Shown here one piece after another: positions 1 through 9,899 of a DNA stretch of 44,452 nt; positions within the stretch are counted from its first letter, which is position 1; every line of letters starts with the position of its first letter. This DNA is from Bacillota bacterium (GTDB taxonomy: Bacteria; Bacillota; Bacilli; Alicyclobacillales; Alicyclobacillaceae). Below the pieces are notes generated by a model that was not told the origin of the DNA, searched no databases, and saw only the letters and a program-made list of their open reading frames with translations. The DNA is taken from assembly GCA_027336365.1 (NCBI GenBank), contig DAHWFY010000005.1, positions 1 to 44,452 on the forward strand. The letters run 5' to 3'. Made by a program: the position numbers and the translations under genes.

Positions 1-335
1 ACATAGATGTTTACCCGGCCAACGTCCATGCCGACAGTGCTATTTAGAACATAGCGTACTTTCTCGCGGACATTTTGCGCCACCTCGTAAATATTGGTCC
101 CGTAACTCACAACGATATAAAGGTCTACAGCCACCTCGTCACCGGACATGTGCACTTCAACACCGCGCCCGGGATTGTCCCGACCTAACCACACACTCAA
201 ACTGTCTTTCACCTGACGGCGCGAAGCCATTCCTACCAAGCCGTAACTGTCCATGGCAGCCATCCCGGCGACGGTTGCAATGACCTCGTCTGCGATGGAG
301 ATTAGACCAAACTCCGTTTCCATCGTCTTTGGCAT
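1..335 (-). CDS. Asp23/Gls24 family envelope stress protein (YloU-like), partial; continues past the left window edge
   Basis: Minus-strand translation from the ATG at 335 reads MPKTMETEFGLISIADEVIATVAGMAAMDSYGLVGMASRRQVKDSLSVWLGRDNPGRGVEVHMSGDEVAVDLYIVVSYGTNIYEVAQNVREKVRYVLNSTVGMDVGRVNIYV, typical of Asp23. It sits next to rpmB as in Bacilli. Confidence 0.88.
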   Translation of the reverse strand, partial: MPKTMETEFGLISIADEVIATVAGMAAMDSYGLVGMASRRQVKDSLSVWLGRDNPGRGVEVHMSGDEVAVDLYIVVSYGTNIYEVAQNVREKVRYVLNSTVGMDVGRVNIY

Positions 336-641
336 ACGGGCACCCCCTGCGCATACTCCTGCTGTAAGTCATTGTACTATATTCCTGCTGCAATTCGAAA
401 CCGAACAGGGTACCCATAGAAGTTCACCGCGACATTGCGCCTTTGCAGGATGTTGTGATAGACTGACAGAGTCAGTCTGCGTCACTCGGAATGGCACGGT
501 CACGCTGTGGGCGTGGGCTTTTTTATGTATGGGCGGGCTCTCGTCCCAATATCATCAAGTCAGGCAACAAATGGACTGAATTAGGTCGTCGGTCACGGTT
601 GTTGCGACTGCGCGTCCCGCGCAAAGGAGGTGCAAAGCAAA

Positions 642-833
642 ATGGCAAGGCGTTGTGACATTTGCGGCAAAGGCCCACGAACTGGGAATATTGTGAGCCA
701 TGCGGAAAACAAGACAAGGCGTCGCTGGCTTCCAAACATTCAACCTGTGCGAGTCAACCTCAATGGTACCGTTCAGCGGATTCAAGTTTGCACCCGTTGT
801 TTAAAGTCTGGCAAGGTGAAAAGGGCCATTTGA
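642..833 (+). CDS. rpmB: 50S ribosomal protein L28 (Zn-binding CxxC form)
   Basis: [39 protein letters not shown]...; AAAGGAGG ribosome-binding site just upstream of the ATG at 642. Confidence 0.95.
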   Translation: MARRCDICGKGPRTGNIVSHAENKTRRRWLPNIQPVRVNLNGTVQRIQVCTRCLKSGKVKRAI

Positions 834-963
834 AACACCGATTCGGTAGAATTGAGACAAGCGAACTCGGCAATTTTTCCCACGCTCCTGCCACTGATAT
901 CAGCGCTGACAGGAGACGTAAGTCCACAGCACAGTATTTACTAAAATATGCCAAACGAATCAT

Positions 964-998
964 GGCGGTGGATGATAAGTTCACGTTCATCCACCGCC
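964..998. terminator. Inverted repeat between convergent rpmB and spoVM, possible terminator
   Basis: GGCGGTGGATGA (964-975) and TCATCCACCGCC (987-998), a perfect 12-bp stem with an 11-nt loop; only a weak T-rich tract follows. Confidence 0.6.
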
Positions 999-1036
999 GT
1001 TTCTCGATTTGTAGCCAAGAAGATACAGGAGATATC

Positions 1037-1117
1037 TTAGTCTTTCGAAAAAACCCCAATGAATGCCTTAACAACCCCACCCAGAAACTTGGGTAACTTG
1101 ATTGTATAAAACTTCAC
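1037..1117 (-). CDS. spoVM: Stage V sporulation protein M (26 aa), GTG start, not in the ORF track
   Basis: Minus-strand translation from GTG at 1117: MKFYTIKLPKFLGGVVKAFIGVFSKD*. Near-identical to the SpoVM amphipathic peptide; purine-rich GGGGGGA ribosome-binding site upstream; conserved position next to rpe/rpmB. Confidence 0.93.
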   Translation of the reverse strand: MKFYTIKLPKFLGGVVKAFIGVFSKD

Positions 1118-1265
1118 TTTCCGTCCCCCCTCGCCATGGCAGCGGATGGGCATAGGCCCGTATCATCAATATATATATGCCTCACCGCTGCAGATGTGCT
1201 AAGTCAAGGACAAACGAAAGTCTGCCAATGCATCCCGCCGTTAGTCACCGATGCACTGGCTTCAG

Positions 1266-1955
1266 TTATGTGCCGCAGGAACCTGTAGAACCTGCTGCAG
1301 TTCTCAGTTCAGCAATCGCCCGTTGTCGGTCTTGCGCGCGAAATACCGCAGACCCAGCCACAAAGATCCGGGCACCTGCCAGCGCGAGTTTTCCGATGGT
1401 GTGGACATCCACTCCGCCATCCACCTCAATGGGCACCTCTGGTCTACCGAGGTGAATCAGACGCTCGTTGGCAGAACGAACCTTTTCCACCGTGGCTGGA
1501 ATCAAGGATTGGCCTCCAAAACCCGGATTTACGGTCATGACTAAAAAAAAGTCTAATTGATCATAAATGTAATCCAACGACGTTAAGCCTGTGGCAGGAT
1601 TGACGGCCACCCCCGCTTGCAACCCATAGTTGTGAATGATCTCAAGTGTCCGGTGCAGGTGAGGAGTGGCTTCTGCATGAACGGAAATTGAAGTGGCACC
1701 TGCCTGAGCAAACCAGGGAATCACCTGCTCCGGTTGCTCCACCATTAGATGAACATCCAAAGGACAGTCGGTTCGCGCCCGTAGGGCTTCAACCACCATA
1801 GGCCCCATGGTGAGGTTGGGCACAAAGTGCCCATCCATGACATCCACATGAATCCAGTCCGCTCCTCCCGCTAGCACAGAGTCCACCTCGGTCTGAAGAC
1901 AGGCGAAATCCGCCGCAAGAATGGATGGTGCAATATTTATCTTCATCCGTTCCAC
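1266..1955 (-). CDS. rpe: Ribulose-phosphate 3-epimerase
   Basis: MKINIAPSILAADFACLQTEV...DWIHVDVMDGHFVPNLTMG...MTVNPGFGGQ...EVDGGV motifs. Confidence 0.95.
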   Translation of the reverse strand: MERMKINIAPSILAADFACLQTEVDSVLAGGADWIHVDVMDGHFVPNLTMGPMVVEALRARTDCPLDVHLMVEQPEQVIPWFAQAGATSISVHAEATPHLHRTLEIIHNYGLQAGVAVNPATGLTSLDYIYDQLDFFLVMTVNPGFGGQSLIPATVEKVRSANERLIHLGRPEVPIEVDGGVDVHTIGKLALAGARIFVAGSAVFRAQDRQRAIAELRTAAGSTGSCGT

Positions 1956-1962
1956 CCCTGTT

Positions 1963-2027
1963 CAGTAAATCCAATGACGTAAATTTCCGTCCCTTGCTGG
2001 TGCCGCTATCAGCGGCATGAGGGTCTA
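1963..2027 (+). repeat. ~70-bp double-hairpin interspersed element, copy 1 (left end shorter/diverged)
   Basis: CAGTAAATCCAATGACGTAAATTTCCGTCCCTTGCTGGTGCCGCTATCAGCGGCATGAGGGTCTA; same architecture as copies at 34837, 38280 and 39276. Confidence 0.85.
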
Positions 2028-2881
2028 TCCTGCAACTCGCGGTACATGCTGCAGTAACTGTCATAACGGCTGCTTGCCAATGCTCCAGCAGCCACCGCCT
2101 GTTTCACGCCACAGTCCACCTCTGCCATATGTCGACATCCGCGAAAGGCGCAACCTTCTGCAAAGGGTGCAAAATCCGGAAAATAGGAACTCAATTGTGC
2201 GATTTTCACTTCAATATCTAATTGGCTAAATCCCGGAGCATCCACAACAAAGGTGTCCGCTGCCAAAGAAAACAACTCCACGTGACGAGTTGTGTGTTTC
2301 CCCTGTTGGGATTTTTCACTGACTTCTCCCATGCGCAGTCCTAGGAGCGGAGACAGAGCATTGCCCAACGATGACTTTCCCGCACCCGAAGGCCCTACAA
2401 AAACTGTCAACTCCCCCCACAGGAGATCCATCAATTTTGCTACCCCCTGACCCGTACGAGCAGACACCAGTAACACAGGAAACCCGGCCTGGCGATAAGG
2501 TTGTGCATGAGACTCAGCCAACGAAATATCTACCAGATCGCACTTGCTCAAAGTCACAATTGGATGCAACCCAGCAGCCAACGACGTAATCAAGGCACGG
2601 TCTAACAGCCCCGAATGAAAGGGCGGACTGACCAAGGAAAACACCAAGAGGGCTTGGGTGACATTAGCCACCGGTGGGCGGACCAACAATGTATTCCGCG
2701 GCAATACTCTGCGGATGGTCCCCTCCAGAGCGTCTAATGGCACATACTCCACTCGGTCTCCGACAAATACCTGCACCCCTTGCTTACGAAACACCCCCCT
2801 GGCCCGGCAGGTCAAGCGCTTGTCATGGTCCATCACATCATAAAATCCCGCCAGAGACCGGACAACCACCCCTTGTGGCAC
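2009..2881 (-). CDS. rsgA: Ribosome small subunit-dependent GTPase A
   Basis: GPSGAGKSSLGNAL P-loop, circularly permuted GTPase, C-terminal Zn-binding FAEGCAFRGCRHMAEVDCGVKQAV. Confidence 0.95.
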   Translation of the reverse strand: MPQGVVVRSLAGFYDVMDHDKRLTCRARGVFRKQGVQVFVGDRVEYVPLDALEGTIRRVLPRNTLLVRPPVANVTQALLVFSLVSPPFHSGLLDRALITSLAAGLHPIVTLSKCDLVDISLAESHAQPYRQAGFPVLLVSARTGQGVAKLMDLLWGELTVFVGPSGAGKSSLGNALSPLLGLRMGEVSEKSQQGKHTTRHVELFSLAADTFVVDAPGFSQLDIEVKIAQLSSYFPDFAPFAEGCAFRGCRHMAEVDCGVKQAVAAGALASSRYDSYCSMYRELQDRPSCR

Positions 2882-2975
2882 ACCTAATCCTCCCGCCTAC
2901 AACTCGTCCTTATGTGCAAACTCGATGTGCAAACTCGGAAACAGTGCATTAATCTTCGTCGTTCTTCCTTGCCAA

Positions 2976-5012
2976 CTACTGTGCTTGAGCCGATACCGGA
3001 TAACGACTCACCAGCTTGCCATCCTCATACACGGTGACCTCGCCGGACACGTCTGCCGTCACATAGACCGAGATGGTCCAAGACGTGGTGCTATAAATGA
3101 CCTGGTCCACCACCACCGCATTGTTGCTTACGGCATCCGATTTCAGTATTTGAACATGGATACTGTGCCCATTGGTATCGTTTACCTTCACCAACACTTG
3201 CTTATTGACCGCCCCAGACGGGGGTGTCCCTCCGCTTGTCGTGTTCCCCGGTTGCCCTCCAGACGGCGATGTACTCCCGGTAGTATTTCCACCGACAGCA
3301 TTACCAGAAGGCGAAGTCTGGCCAGAGTTATCCACCACATACAGACCAATCGCCGTCCCTGCAGGAACCGTGTCACCAGATTGATAAGGAGTCGTCTGAA
3401 ACACCGTCAGATCCTTGCCCGCATAAGGCATTCGGGTGACTTGTCCTGGTTGTAAGTGAGCCGACAACAGTGCCTTCTCCGCATCGGCCAAGGTCATGCC
3501 AATCACATTAGGTACCGTCACCGTGGCTCCCTGGCTCACTTGCAAGGTTATCGTATTACTGTCAGTCACTGGCTTTCCGGCGGCCGGTGTGCTGGACACT
3601 ACCTGTCCAGCCCCCACCTGGGTACTTTGCACCTGCTGGACTTTGATATGATTTGCAGCAATCCCCATGTTTTCTAAGTTTTGTTGCGCCTCTGCCAAAG
3701 GTACCCCAGACAGATCTGGCATGGTTAATTGCTGTGGCCCTTTGCTCACCCATAAGGTAATCTGACGAGTCTTTTTCACCTGAGTGGGTCCTGGCGGATC
3801 CTGCTCATAGACGATGCCAGCCGGAGCATTGTTGTTAGCTTGTTTCTCCGTAATCTGGCTGGTAGAGAAACCGTCTTGTGTTAAGATGGTGACCGCCTGT
3901 TGAACAGGGTTCCCCGTGACATTAGGCAAGTTTAAATTCGGCACCCGGACCAAAGCCATGAAAATGTAATAAGCAGCGGCCGCTCCTGCCACGACAATGG
4001 CTAGGGCCACTACAGACCAAACCACTTTCGTCCACCAATGCTTTCGTCGTGGTTTGGAGTCTTCCATTTTTTTGTCCGGATCTACAGACGATGAAGGCCT
4101 GGTCCCGGCATAATCACCAATACCTACCACAGGGACTGAAATGGTCCGTTCCAGGTTTTGATCTGGTGATACGAATTTTGGCACATCCGGGTATAGGAGT
4201 GCCTTGTTCAGATCTGCCTGCAATGCCCCCATGTCCGCATACCGATGCTCTGGAGATTTCACTAGACAGCGTAAAACGATGTTTTCCACACTTTGTGGAA
4301 TGTCGGGCACCAACACTCTCGGTTCTATGAACGGTTCACGCAAGTGTTTCAGTGCCACACTGACGGGTGAGTCTCCAGAAAAAGGAAGATTCCCGGTGAG
4401 CATCTCATACATCACGACACCAAGGGAATAAATGTCACTTTTTGCATCGACTGTAGCTCCACGAGCTTGCTCGGGCGAAAAATAGTGTACAGATCCCAAA
4501 ACAGAGTGGCTTTGGTGATGAGTAATGGTGGACCCGGAAACCGCTCTGGCAATACCAAAATCCGTCACCTTCACCTGACCGGTGCGAGTCAGCAAAATGT
4601 TGTGAGGCTTGATGTCCCGATGAATGATATTGTGGTCATGAGCATGCTCAAGGGCCGCAGAAATCTGTCGAACAATGTCGATAGTCTGTTGAACTGGCAT
4701 GCGCCCCTGTTGCCGAATAACCTCTTTCAATGTAGGCCCATCCACATACTCCATGACAATGTAGTACTCGTTTTCCGCCGTGATGCCCACATCGTATAGG
4801 TTTACAATATTTGGGTGAGACAGACTTGCGGCAGACTGAGCCTCCCGACGAAAACGGTTCACAAACTCCTCATCGTCGGCAAACTCTGACCGTAACATTT
4901 TGACAGCCACCTGCCGCCCCAGAGCCGTGTCCAAGGCTCGGTAGACCACAGCCATGCCGCCACCGCCAATTTCAGCTTGCAAGTCATACCGCCCGCCTAG
5001 CAGTTTCGTCAT
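2976..5012 (-). CDS. prkC: Stk1/PrkC-type Ser/Thr protein kinase with PASTA domains
   Basis: MTKLLGGRYDLQAEIGGGGMAVVYRALD..., HRDIKPHNILL, DFGIARA, transmembrane segment, then tandem PASTA repeats. The ORF-track start (5108) overlaps the phosphatase gene, so the start was moved to 5012. Confidence 0.93.
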   Translation of the reverse strand: MTKLLGGRYDLQAEIGGGGMAVVYRALDTALGRQVAVKMLRSEFADDEEFVNRFRREAQSAASLSHPNIVNLYDVGITAENEYYIVMEYVDGPTLKEVIRQQGRMPVQQTIDIVRQISAALEHAHDHNIIHRDIKPHNILLTRTGQVKVTDFGIARAVSGSTITHHQSHSVLGSVHYFSPEQARGATVDAKSDIYSLGVVMYEMLTGNLPFSGDSPVSVALKHLREPFIEPRVLVPDIPQSVENIVLRCLVKSPEHRYADMGALQADLNKALLYPDVPKFVSPDQNLERTISVPVVGIGDYAGTRPSSSVDPDKKMEDSKPRRKHWWTKVVWSVVALAIVVAGAAAAYYIFMALVRVPNLNLPNVTGNPVQQAVTILTQDGFSTSQITEKQANNNAPAGIVYEQDPPGPTQVKKTRQITLWVSKGPQQLTMPDLSGVPLAEAQQNLENMGIAANHIKVQQVQSTQVGAGQVVSSTPAAGKPVTDSNTITLQVSQGATVTVPNVIGMTLADAEKALLSAHLQPGQVTRMPYAGKDLTVFQTTPYQSGDTVPAGTAIGLYVVDNSGQTSPSGNAVGGNTTGSTSPSGGQPGNTTSGGTPPSGAVNKQVLVKVNDTNGHSIHVQILKSDAVSNNAVVVDQVIYSTTSWTISVYVTADVSGEVTVYEDGKLVSRYPVSAQAQ

Positions 5013-5776
5013 CCGCTGACCGTCCCCTCCTGGTGCACCACAATCGCCAAGGTAATGTTGTCTGGACCTCCCCGCTCTAAGGCAAGGTCCACCATGCGTT
5101 TTGCACACTCCTCGACCTCTGTCTCAGAATCCACCCCCACCAAGGGCCCTAGCAGATCCTGAAGTTCATGGCTATGCAACAGATTAGACAAGCCATCGGT
5201 ACACAACAACAGAATGTCCCCTGGTCCCCAGGAAAAACTGTGGATCTCCGGTTCACTGTCGCTAGCAGTACCCAACGACCTGGTGACAATGTTGCGCTGC
5301 GGGTGTGTCAATGCCTCTTCCTCCGACAACTGCCCCCGCCGAACCAATTCGGCAACCAAAGAATGATCTTGAGTGGCTTGTTGAAGCTCACCCGCGTGGA
5401 ATAAATAAGCCCGACTATCCCCAATATGAACGATGGTCACAGCATCCTGAGAGGCTAAGGCGGCCACCAATGTCGTTCCCATACCGGCATAGTCTTCGCT
5501 GGACTGAGCTGCTTCCCAGATTTTTCTGTTTGCCTCTTGTACTGCGGCCAGCAGTTCCTGTTCCGGATCTATGTGCGACTGTTTCACCTTGTCGGCCAAC
5601 TGGTCAAGCACCGTCTCCGTGGCCAACTTACTGGCCACCTCACCGGCGGACGCCCCTCCCATGCCATCGGCAATAACCGTGAGGTGCCACGGATCTTTTC
5701 GGTCATGCCAAAGCCCAAAACTGTCCTGATTCATTTGGCGGACAAGACCAATGTGAGACATTGCAGCAAACAGCAT
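5009..5776 (-). CDS. prpC: Stp1/PrpC-type PP2C protein phosphatase
   Basis: SHIGLVRQMNQDSFGL, VIADGMGGASAGEVAS, HIGDSRAYL, CTDGLSNLL motifs; overlaps the kinase start. Confidence 0.93.
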   Translation of the reverse strand: MLFAAMSHIGLVRQMNQDSFGLWHDRKDPWHLTVIADGMGGASAGEVASKLATETVLDQLADKVKQSHIDPEQELLAAVQEANRKIWEAAQSSEDYAGMGTTLVAALASQDAVTIVHIGDSRAYLFHAGELQQATQDHSLVAELVRRGQLSEEEALTHPQRNIVTRSLGTASDSEPEIHSFSWGPGDILLLCTDGLSNLLHSHELQDLLGPLVGVDSETEVEECAKRMVDLALERGGPDNITLAIVVHQEGTVSG

Positions 5777-5835
5777 CTTGACCCACCTCTCCGACCCCTC
5801 AACCTAACCCTCACCCGTACTCGTCCATACCATGA

Positions 5836-6933
5836 TTAGAGACGCCCAGCCTGCTCAGCCCGCAACTGTCCGCAGGCGGCCGAGATGTCGTCCCCCATCT
5901 CACGACGAATCGTCGCATTCACTCCCATAGCCTTCAACTCGTTCAAGAACTCCTGCACCTTGTGCGAGGGAGTTCTTGTATAACTGCGTTCAGGAACAAA
6001 GTTAACAGGGATTAAATTCACGTGAACTGGCATATCGCGCAACAGTTCCGCCAGACTTCGAGCCTCTTGCAAAGAGTCATTCTTGCCACCAATCAAGGCA
6101 TATTCGAAAGAAATTCGCCTTCCGGTTTTATGCACATAGTAGCGGCAGGCTTGCATTAACTCTGCAATGGGATAAGCCTTGTTGATGGGCATCATGGATG
6201 ATCTCAACTCATCAGTGGGTGCGTGCAGAGATACCGCGAGCGTGACCGGACGGCCTTCATCCGCTAAGCGAATAATTCCCGGCACCAGCCCCACCGTAGA
6301 GACGGTGATGTGTCGTTGCCCAATGTTTAAACCATTGGGATCGTTGACAATATCGATGAATCTCATCACTTCATCATAATTATCCATGGGTTCGCCGGAA
6401 CCCATCAGAACAATAGAGGAAACTCTTTCGTCCTGACTGTCTAGGAGGCGCTGACTATAGAGCACCTGTTCAACCATTTCACCTGCCGACATTTGACGAA
6501 TCATACCACCCAAGGTGGAAGCACAAAAATTGCACCCCATTTTGCATCCTACTTGACTTGAAACACAGACACTGTTGCCATAATCGTGTCTCATGAGAAC
6601 CGTTTCCACAGTGACCCCGTCGGGCCAACCCAGTAAAAACTTGGTTGTCCCGTCCACTCGAGAGACCTGCCGGGTGACCTCATGGGAAGTGGTCAAATGA
6701 GTGGTCTGTTGCAGTTGGTCCCGCAGTTTCTGAGGCAAGTTGCTCATCTGCATGACATCGGTCACGCGCCACTGATACAGCCACTGGAAGATTTGCTGGG
6801 CGCGGTAGCCCGGTTGCTGGAGTACTTTCAACCACGCCTTCATCTCATCAAACCGCATATCATACAAATGGCGCATAGAGACGGCTTCCTGGTCCCGCGT
6901 ATCCACTACCGGTGAGAGTTTCAGTTTGGGCAC
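5836..6933 (-). CDS. rlmN: 23S rRNA (adenine2503-C2)-methyltransferase
   Basis: Radical SAM CxxxCxxC (GCKMGCNFCAS), MGSGEPMDNYD, SLHAPTDELRS. Confidence 0.95.
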   Translation of the reverse strand: MPKLKLSPVVDTRDQEAVSMRHLYDMRFDEMKAWLKVLQQPGYRAQQIFQWLYQWRVTDVMQMSNLPQKLRDQLQQTTHLTTSHEVTRQVSRVDGTTKFLLGWPDGVTVETVLMRHDYGNSVCVSSQVGCKMGCNFCASTLGGMIRQMSAGEMVEQVLYSQRLLDSQDERVSSIVLMGSGEPMDNYDEVMRFIDIVNDPNGLNIGQRHITVSTVGLVPGIIRLADEGRPVTLAVSLHAPTDELRSSMMPINKAYPIAELMQACRYYVHKTGRRISFEYALIGGKNDSLQEARSLAELLRDMPVHVNLIPVNFVPERSYTRTPSHKVQEFLNELKAMGVNATIRREMGDDISAACGQLRAEQAGRL

Positions 6934-7011
6934 CCCTAATCCCCTGGATTTTCATTTATATATTGACATGACAAGCCTGGATGTACAACTATCAACGGTT
7001 ACCATGTGTTG

Positions 7012-8385
7012 TCACGGACGCCGCCGCAAACGCACCATGTAAAATCCGTCCGTTCCATACTGTTCAGGAGTAATGAGCCAACCGGGAAACTCCTGGCTGG
7101 CAGCATTCTGTAAAACTGTCGGCAGGTCCTCATTCAAATCATCCACCAACCAATCTCGTCCGTGTTGGCTGATAACCTCTTCTACCACTCGTTGATTTTC
7201 CTCAGGCAAAAGTGTACATGTAGCGTAAACCAAAGTCCCTCCAGGTTTCACCAATTGCAATGCGGCGCTAAGCAACTCTCGTTGCAATTGAGACAACGTA
7301 AGAACATCTTGCCACTGGCGCCGCCAGCGAATGTCTGGCCGCCGTCGTAAAACACCCAGACCACTGCAAGGAGCGTCCAACAGAACCCCATCGTAAGTCT
7401 GTTGAAATTCCGAACGGTAAGGCAAAGAACGGGCGTCTCCAAGCAGGGTTCGAATGGAATCAAGCTGCAGGCGTTTACTGCTTTCATCTAATTTATCAAG
7501 CTTATTGCTATAAATGTCACAAGCATCTACCCTTCCTGTCGGCCCCGCCAACTCTGCTAATTGAGTCGCCTTGGTGCCCACTCCGGCACACATGTCCAAC
7601 AATCGTTTTCCCGGCTGAGGCTGCAACAGGGGTGCCACCAGAGCAGATGTTTCATCCTGCACTGACACTTCACCGCGAATGAATGGTGGCCACGTTTCGA
7701 CATCCAGTCCGTGATGGAGACGCAGGCCTTGCGCAAAAACCTGAGAAAGCTCCACCTGAGACCGAAAGGCGGCGGGCTGGGTCTGTAGAAATTCTTCCGG
7801 CGTCCCCCGCATGGCATTGACCCGCAGACTTAAAAAAGGTGGTTCATTGCAGGAAATCAGCATTTGCTCTGTGCGGAAACGACCAAACTCCCGCTCCCAG
7901 CGCTCGACAAGCCAGTCTGGATAGGAATGCTGAATACCCATGGCCTGCGCCCAAGGCAATTTTGCAGTTATTTTCTGCAATTTCAGCGTAATATCCTGCC
8001 CACCTCGTACAATCGACCGTAACACTCCATTGACAAATCCGGAAGCCCGAGGTACATGCTGTTTGCACAACTCAACTCCATCATCCACCGCCGCATAAAC
8101 AGGCACTCTGTCTAAAAAATATACCTGAAAAGCCGTCATGCGCAGAATTGTCAACACACGTAAATCAAGTTCAGTCAGTGGGCGCGAAGAAACCGCGGAC
8201 AAAACAGTGTCCAGAGAACGGCGACGTTGCGATGTCCCGTAGACTATCTCTGTGACCAAAGCCTTGTCCCGTTCATCCATAGTTAATCCTCGCAACCGTT
8301 GACGCAATGCATGATTGATGTAACGTCCTCGCTGCTCCATGTCCAACAGAACGGCTAGAGCCAACTGACGAGAGATAGCAATCAT
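7012..8385 (-). CDS. rsmB: 16S rRNA (cytosine967-C5)-methyltransferase; ORF is open to 8658 but the likely start is near 8385
   Basis: MIAISRQLALAVLLDMEQRGRYINHALRQ..., DMCAGVGTKATQLAEL, LLDAPCSGLGVLRRRPDIRW. Confidence 0.92.
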   Translation of the reverse strand: MIAISRQLALAVLLDMEQRGRYINHALRQRLRGLTMDERDKALVTEIVYGTSQRRRSLDTVLSAVSSRPLTELDLRVLTILRMTAFQVYFLDRVPVYAAVDDGVELCKQHVPRASGFVNGVLRSIVRGGQDITLKLQKITAKLPWAQAMGIQHSYPDWLVERWEREFGRFRTEQMLISCNEPPFLSLRVNAMRGTPEEFLQTQPAAFRSQVELSQVFAQGLRLHHGLDVETWPPFIRGEVSVQDETSALVAPLLQPQPGKRLLDMCAGVGTKATQLAELAGPTGRVDACDIYSNKLDKLDESSKRLQLDSIRTLLGDARSLPYRSEFQQTYDGVLLDAPCSGLGVLRRRPDIRWRRQWQDVLTLSQLQRELLSAALQLVKPGGTLVYATCTLLPEENQRVVEEVISQHGRDWLVDDLNEDLPTVLQNAASQEFPGWLITPEQYGTDGFYMVRLRRRP

Positions 8386-9362
8386 GACAATCCCCTTAAA
8401 AAGTGCGGGGGCCGACTCCTCAACCCACGCCACCAATCTGCGGCATCCATGGCTTTCCCGCCGGCCGGCTGTACCGTCACTAATTCTACCCAACCATCTC
8501 CACAACGAACCCAGGGACGCCCCCCTGCCGCGGCCCGAATTTGTCCCGGGGTTACCGACAGTCCTTGCAACCCTGGCAACAATGAGTCCGCTGACAACCC
8601 CTGCACGCGCCAAACCTTCAGTTGACCCTCGGGCAACAGCGCCACAGAGCCTGGCCATGGTCGCAAGGCACAGACCTGTCTGGCCACTTGATGGCTGCTG
8701 TGAGACCAGTCAATGAATTCGTCGGTTCGTTCAATTTTACCCGCGTAAGTGACACCTTGTTCTGCCTGAGGTTGAAGCTCAAGCTCCCCCAAAACATAGG
8801 GAAACAGGACCTTCATGAGCAGTTGTGCCCCACTCTGGGCCAATTTGTCATGAAGGGTACCCGCATCATCGAGGTCCGTTATCGGTATTGGGTGCACTCC
8901 CAACACCGGACCTGCGTCCAAGTCCTTGACCATTTTCATCACCGTCACGCCGGTCTGCTCATCTTCCGCCAACAGTGCCCGCTGAATTGGAGCCGCACCA
9001 CGCCAACGGGGCAGCAAAGAAGCGTGGATGTTCAGGCAGCCATGAGCAGGAATATCCAGCAAACGTTGGGGTAACAATTGTCCGTACGCCGCGGTAACCA
9101 TCACATCTGGACGCAACTTTGAGATGGCAGCCAAGGTCTCTGGATGACGAACCTTTTCCGGTTGCAGCACCTCTATCCCGTATGCTTGCGCCACTCGTTT
9201 GACTGGCGGAGGGCATGGTTCTCGTTTGCGACCCACTGGGCGATCCGGTTGAGTGACCACACCCACCAGTTCAATCCGTTCATCTTCTGCCAGGGCGGTC
9301 AGTACGGGAATGGCGAAATCCGGAGTTCCCATAAACACAATGCGCACCTGTTTCTCCCTCAT
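8382..9362 (-). CDS. fmt: Methionyl-tRNA formyltransferase
   Basis: RIVFMGTPDFAIPVL, GCLNIHASLLPRWRGAAPIQRALLAEDEQTGVTVM. Confidence 0.95.
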   Translation of the reverse strand: MREKQVRIVFMGTPDFAIPVLTALAEDERIELVGVVTQPDRPVGRKREPCPPPVKRVAQAYGIEVLQPEKVRHPETLAAISKLRPDVMVTAAYGQLLPQRLLDIPAHGCLNIHASLLPRWRGAAPIQRALLAEDEQTGVTVMKMVKDLDAGPVLGVHPIPITDLDDAGTLHDKLAQSGAQLLMKVLFPYVLGELELQPQAEQGVTYAGKIERTDEFIDWSHSSHQVARQVCALRPWPGSVALLPEGQLKVWRVQGLSADSLLPGLQGLSVTPGQIRAAAGGRPWVRCGDGWVELVTVQPAGGKAMDAADWWRGLRSRPPHFLRGLS

Positions 9363-9862
9363 GAATGAGTCTCCTGTTTATTTTCATGGATGATTTCCGA
9401 TGGTTCCAAGTAGTCAATGAACAAAATTCCGTCCAGGTGATCTATTTCGTGCTGGATTGCTCTGGCAAACAAGTCTGTTGCCTCGAAATCCACCTTTTCT
9501 CCCTTGCGATTGGTTGCGCGAACCTTAATTCTCTGCGCCCGCGTCACATCCCCCTTCAAACCAGGTAAAGAAAGACACCCCTCAGCACCTGTCTGGCTCC
9601 CCTCTTTTTCTGCAATTTCTGGATTGATTAGCTCCACCAACCCGTCACCCACGTCTACCACAGCGATGCGTTTCAAAACTCCAATCTGTACTGCGGCTAA
9701 CCCCACGCCATCGGCATGATACATGGTTTCCGCCATGTCGTCCAACAATTTTTCAATTCCCCTGTTAATGACAGGTACCGTTTTGGCAACCTGACGCAAC
9801 ACAGGGTCATTCCCAGTGCGGATGATTCGTATGCTCAACGGAAATTCGCTCCTTTTTGTCAC
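9359..9862 (-). CDS. def: Peptide deformylase
   Basis: GVGLAAVQIGV, EGCLSLPG, QHEIDHLDGILF motifs. Confidence 0.95.
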   Translation of the reverse strand: MTKRSEFPLSIRIIRTGNDPVLRQVAKTVPVINRGIEKLLDDMAETMYHADGVGLAAVQIGVLKRIAVVDVGDGLVELINPEIAEKEGSQTGAEGCLSLPGLKGDVTRAQRIKVRATNRKGEKVDFEATDLFARAIQHEIDHLDGILFIDYLEPSEIIHENKQETHS

Positions 9863-9899
9863 AAAGTTTCATTACGGGAACATCCCCACATGATGACGG

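Noticed and set aside
253-579. Many overlapping antisense ORFs in the track across housekeeping genes
   Set aside because: Opposite or shifted frames of confidently assigned genes, with no family signatures.
662-1096. 144-aa plus-strand ORF overlapping rpmB and spoVM
   Set aside because: Out of frame with rpmB, low-complexity translation, crosses a hairpin and antisense to spoVM.
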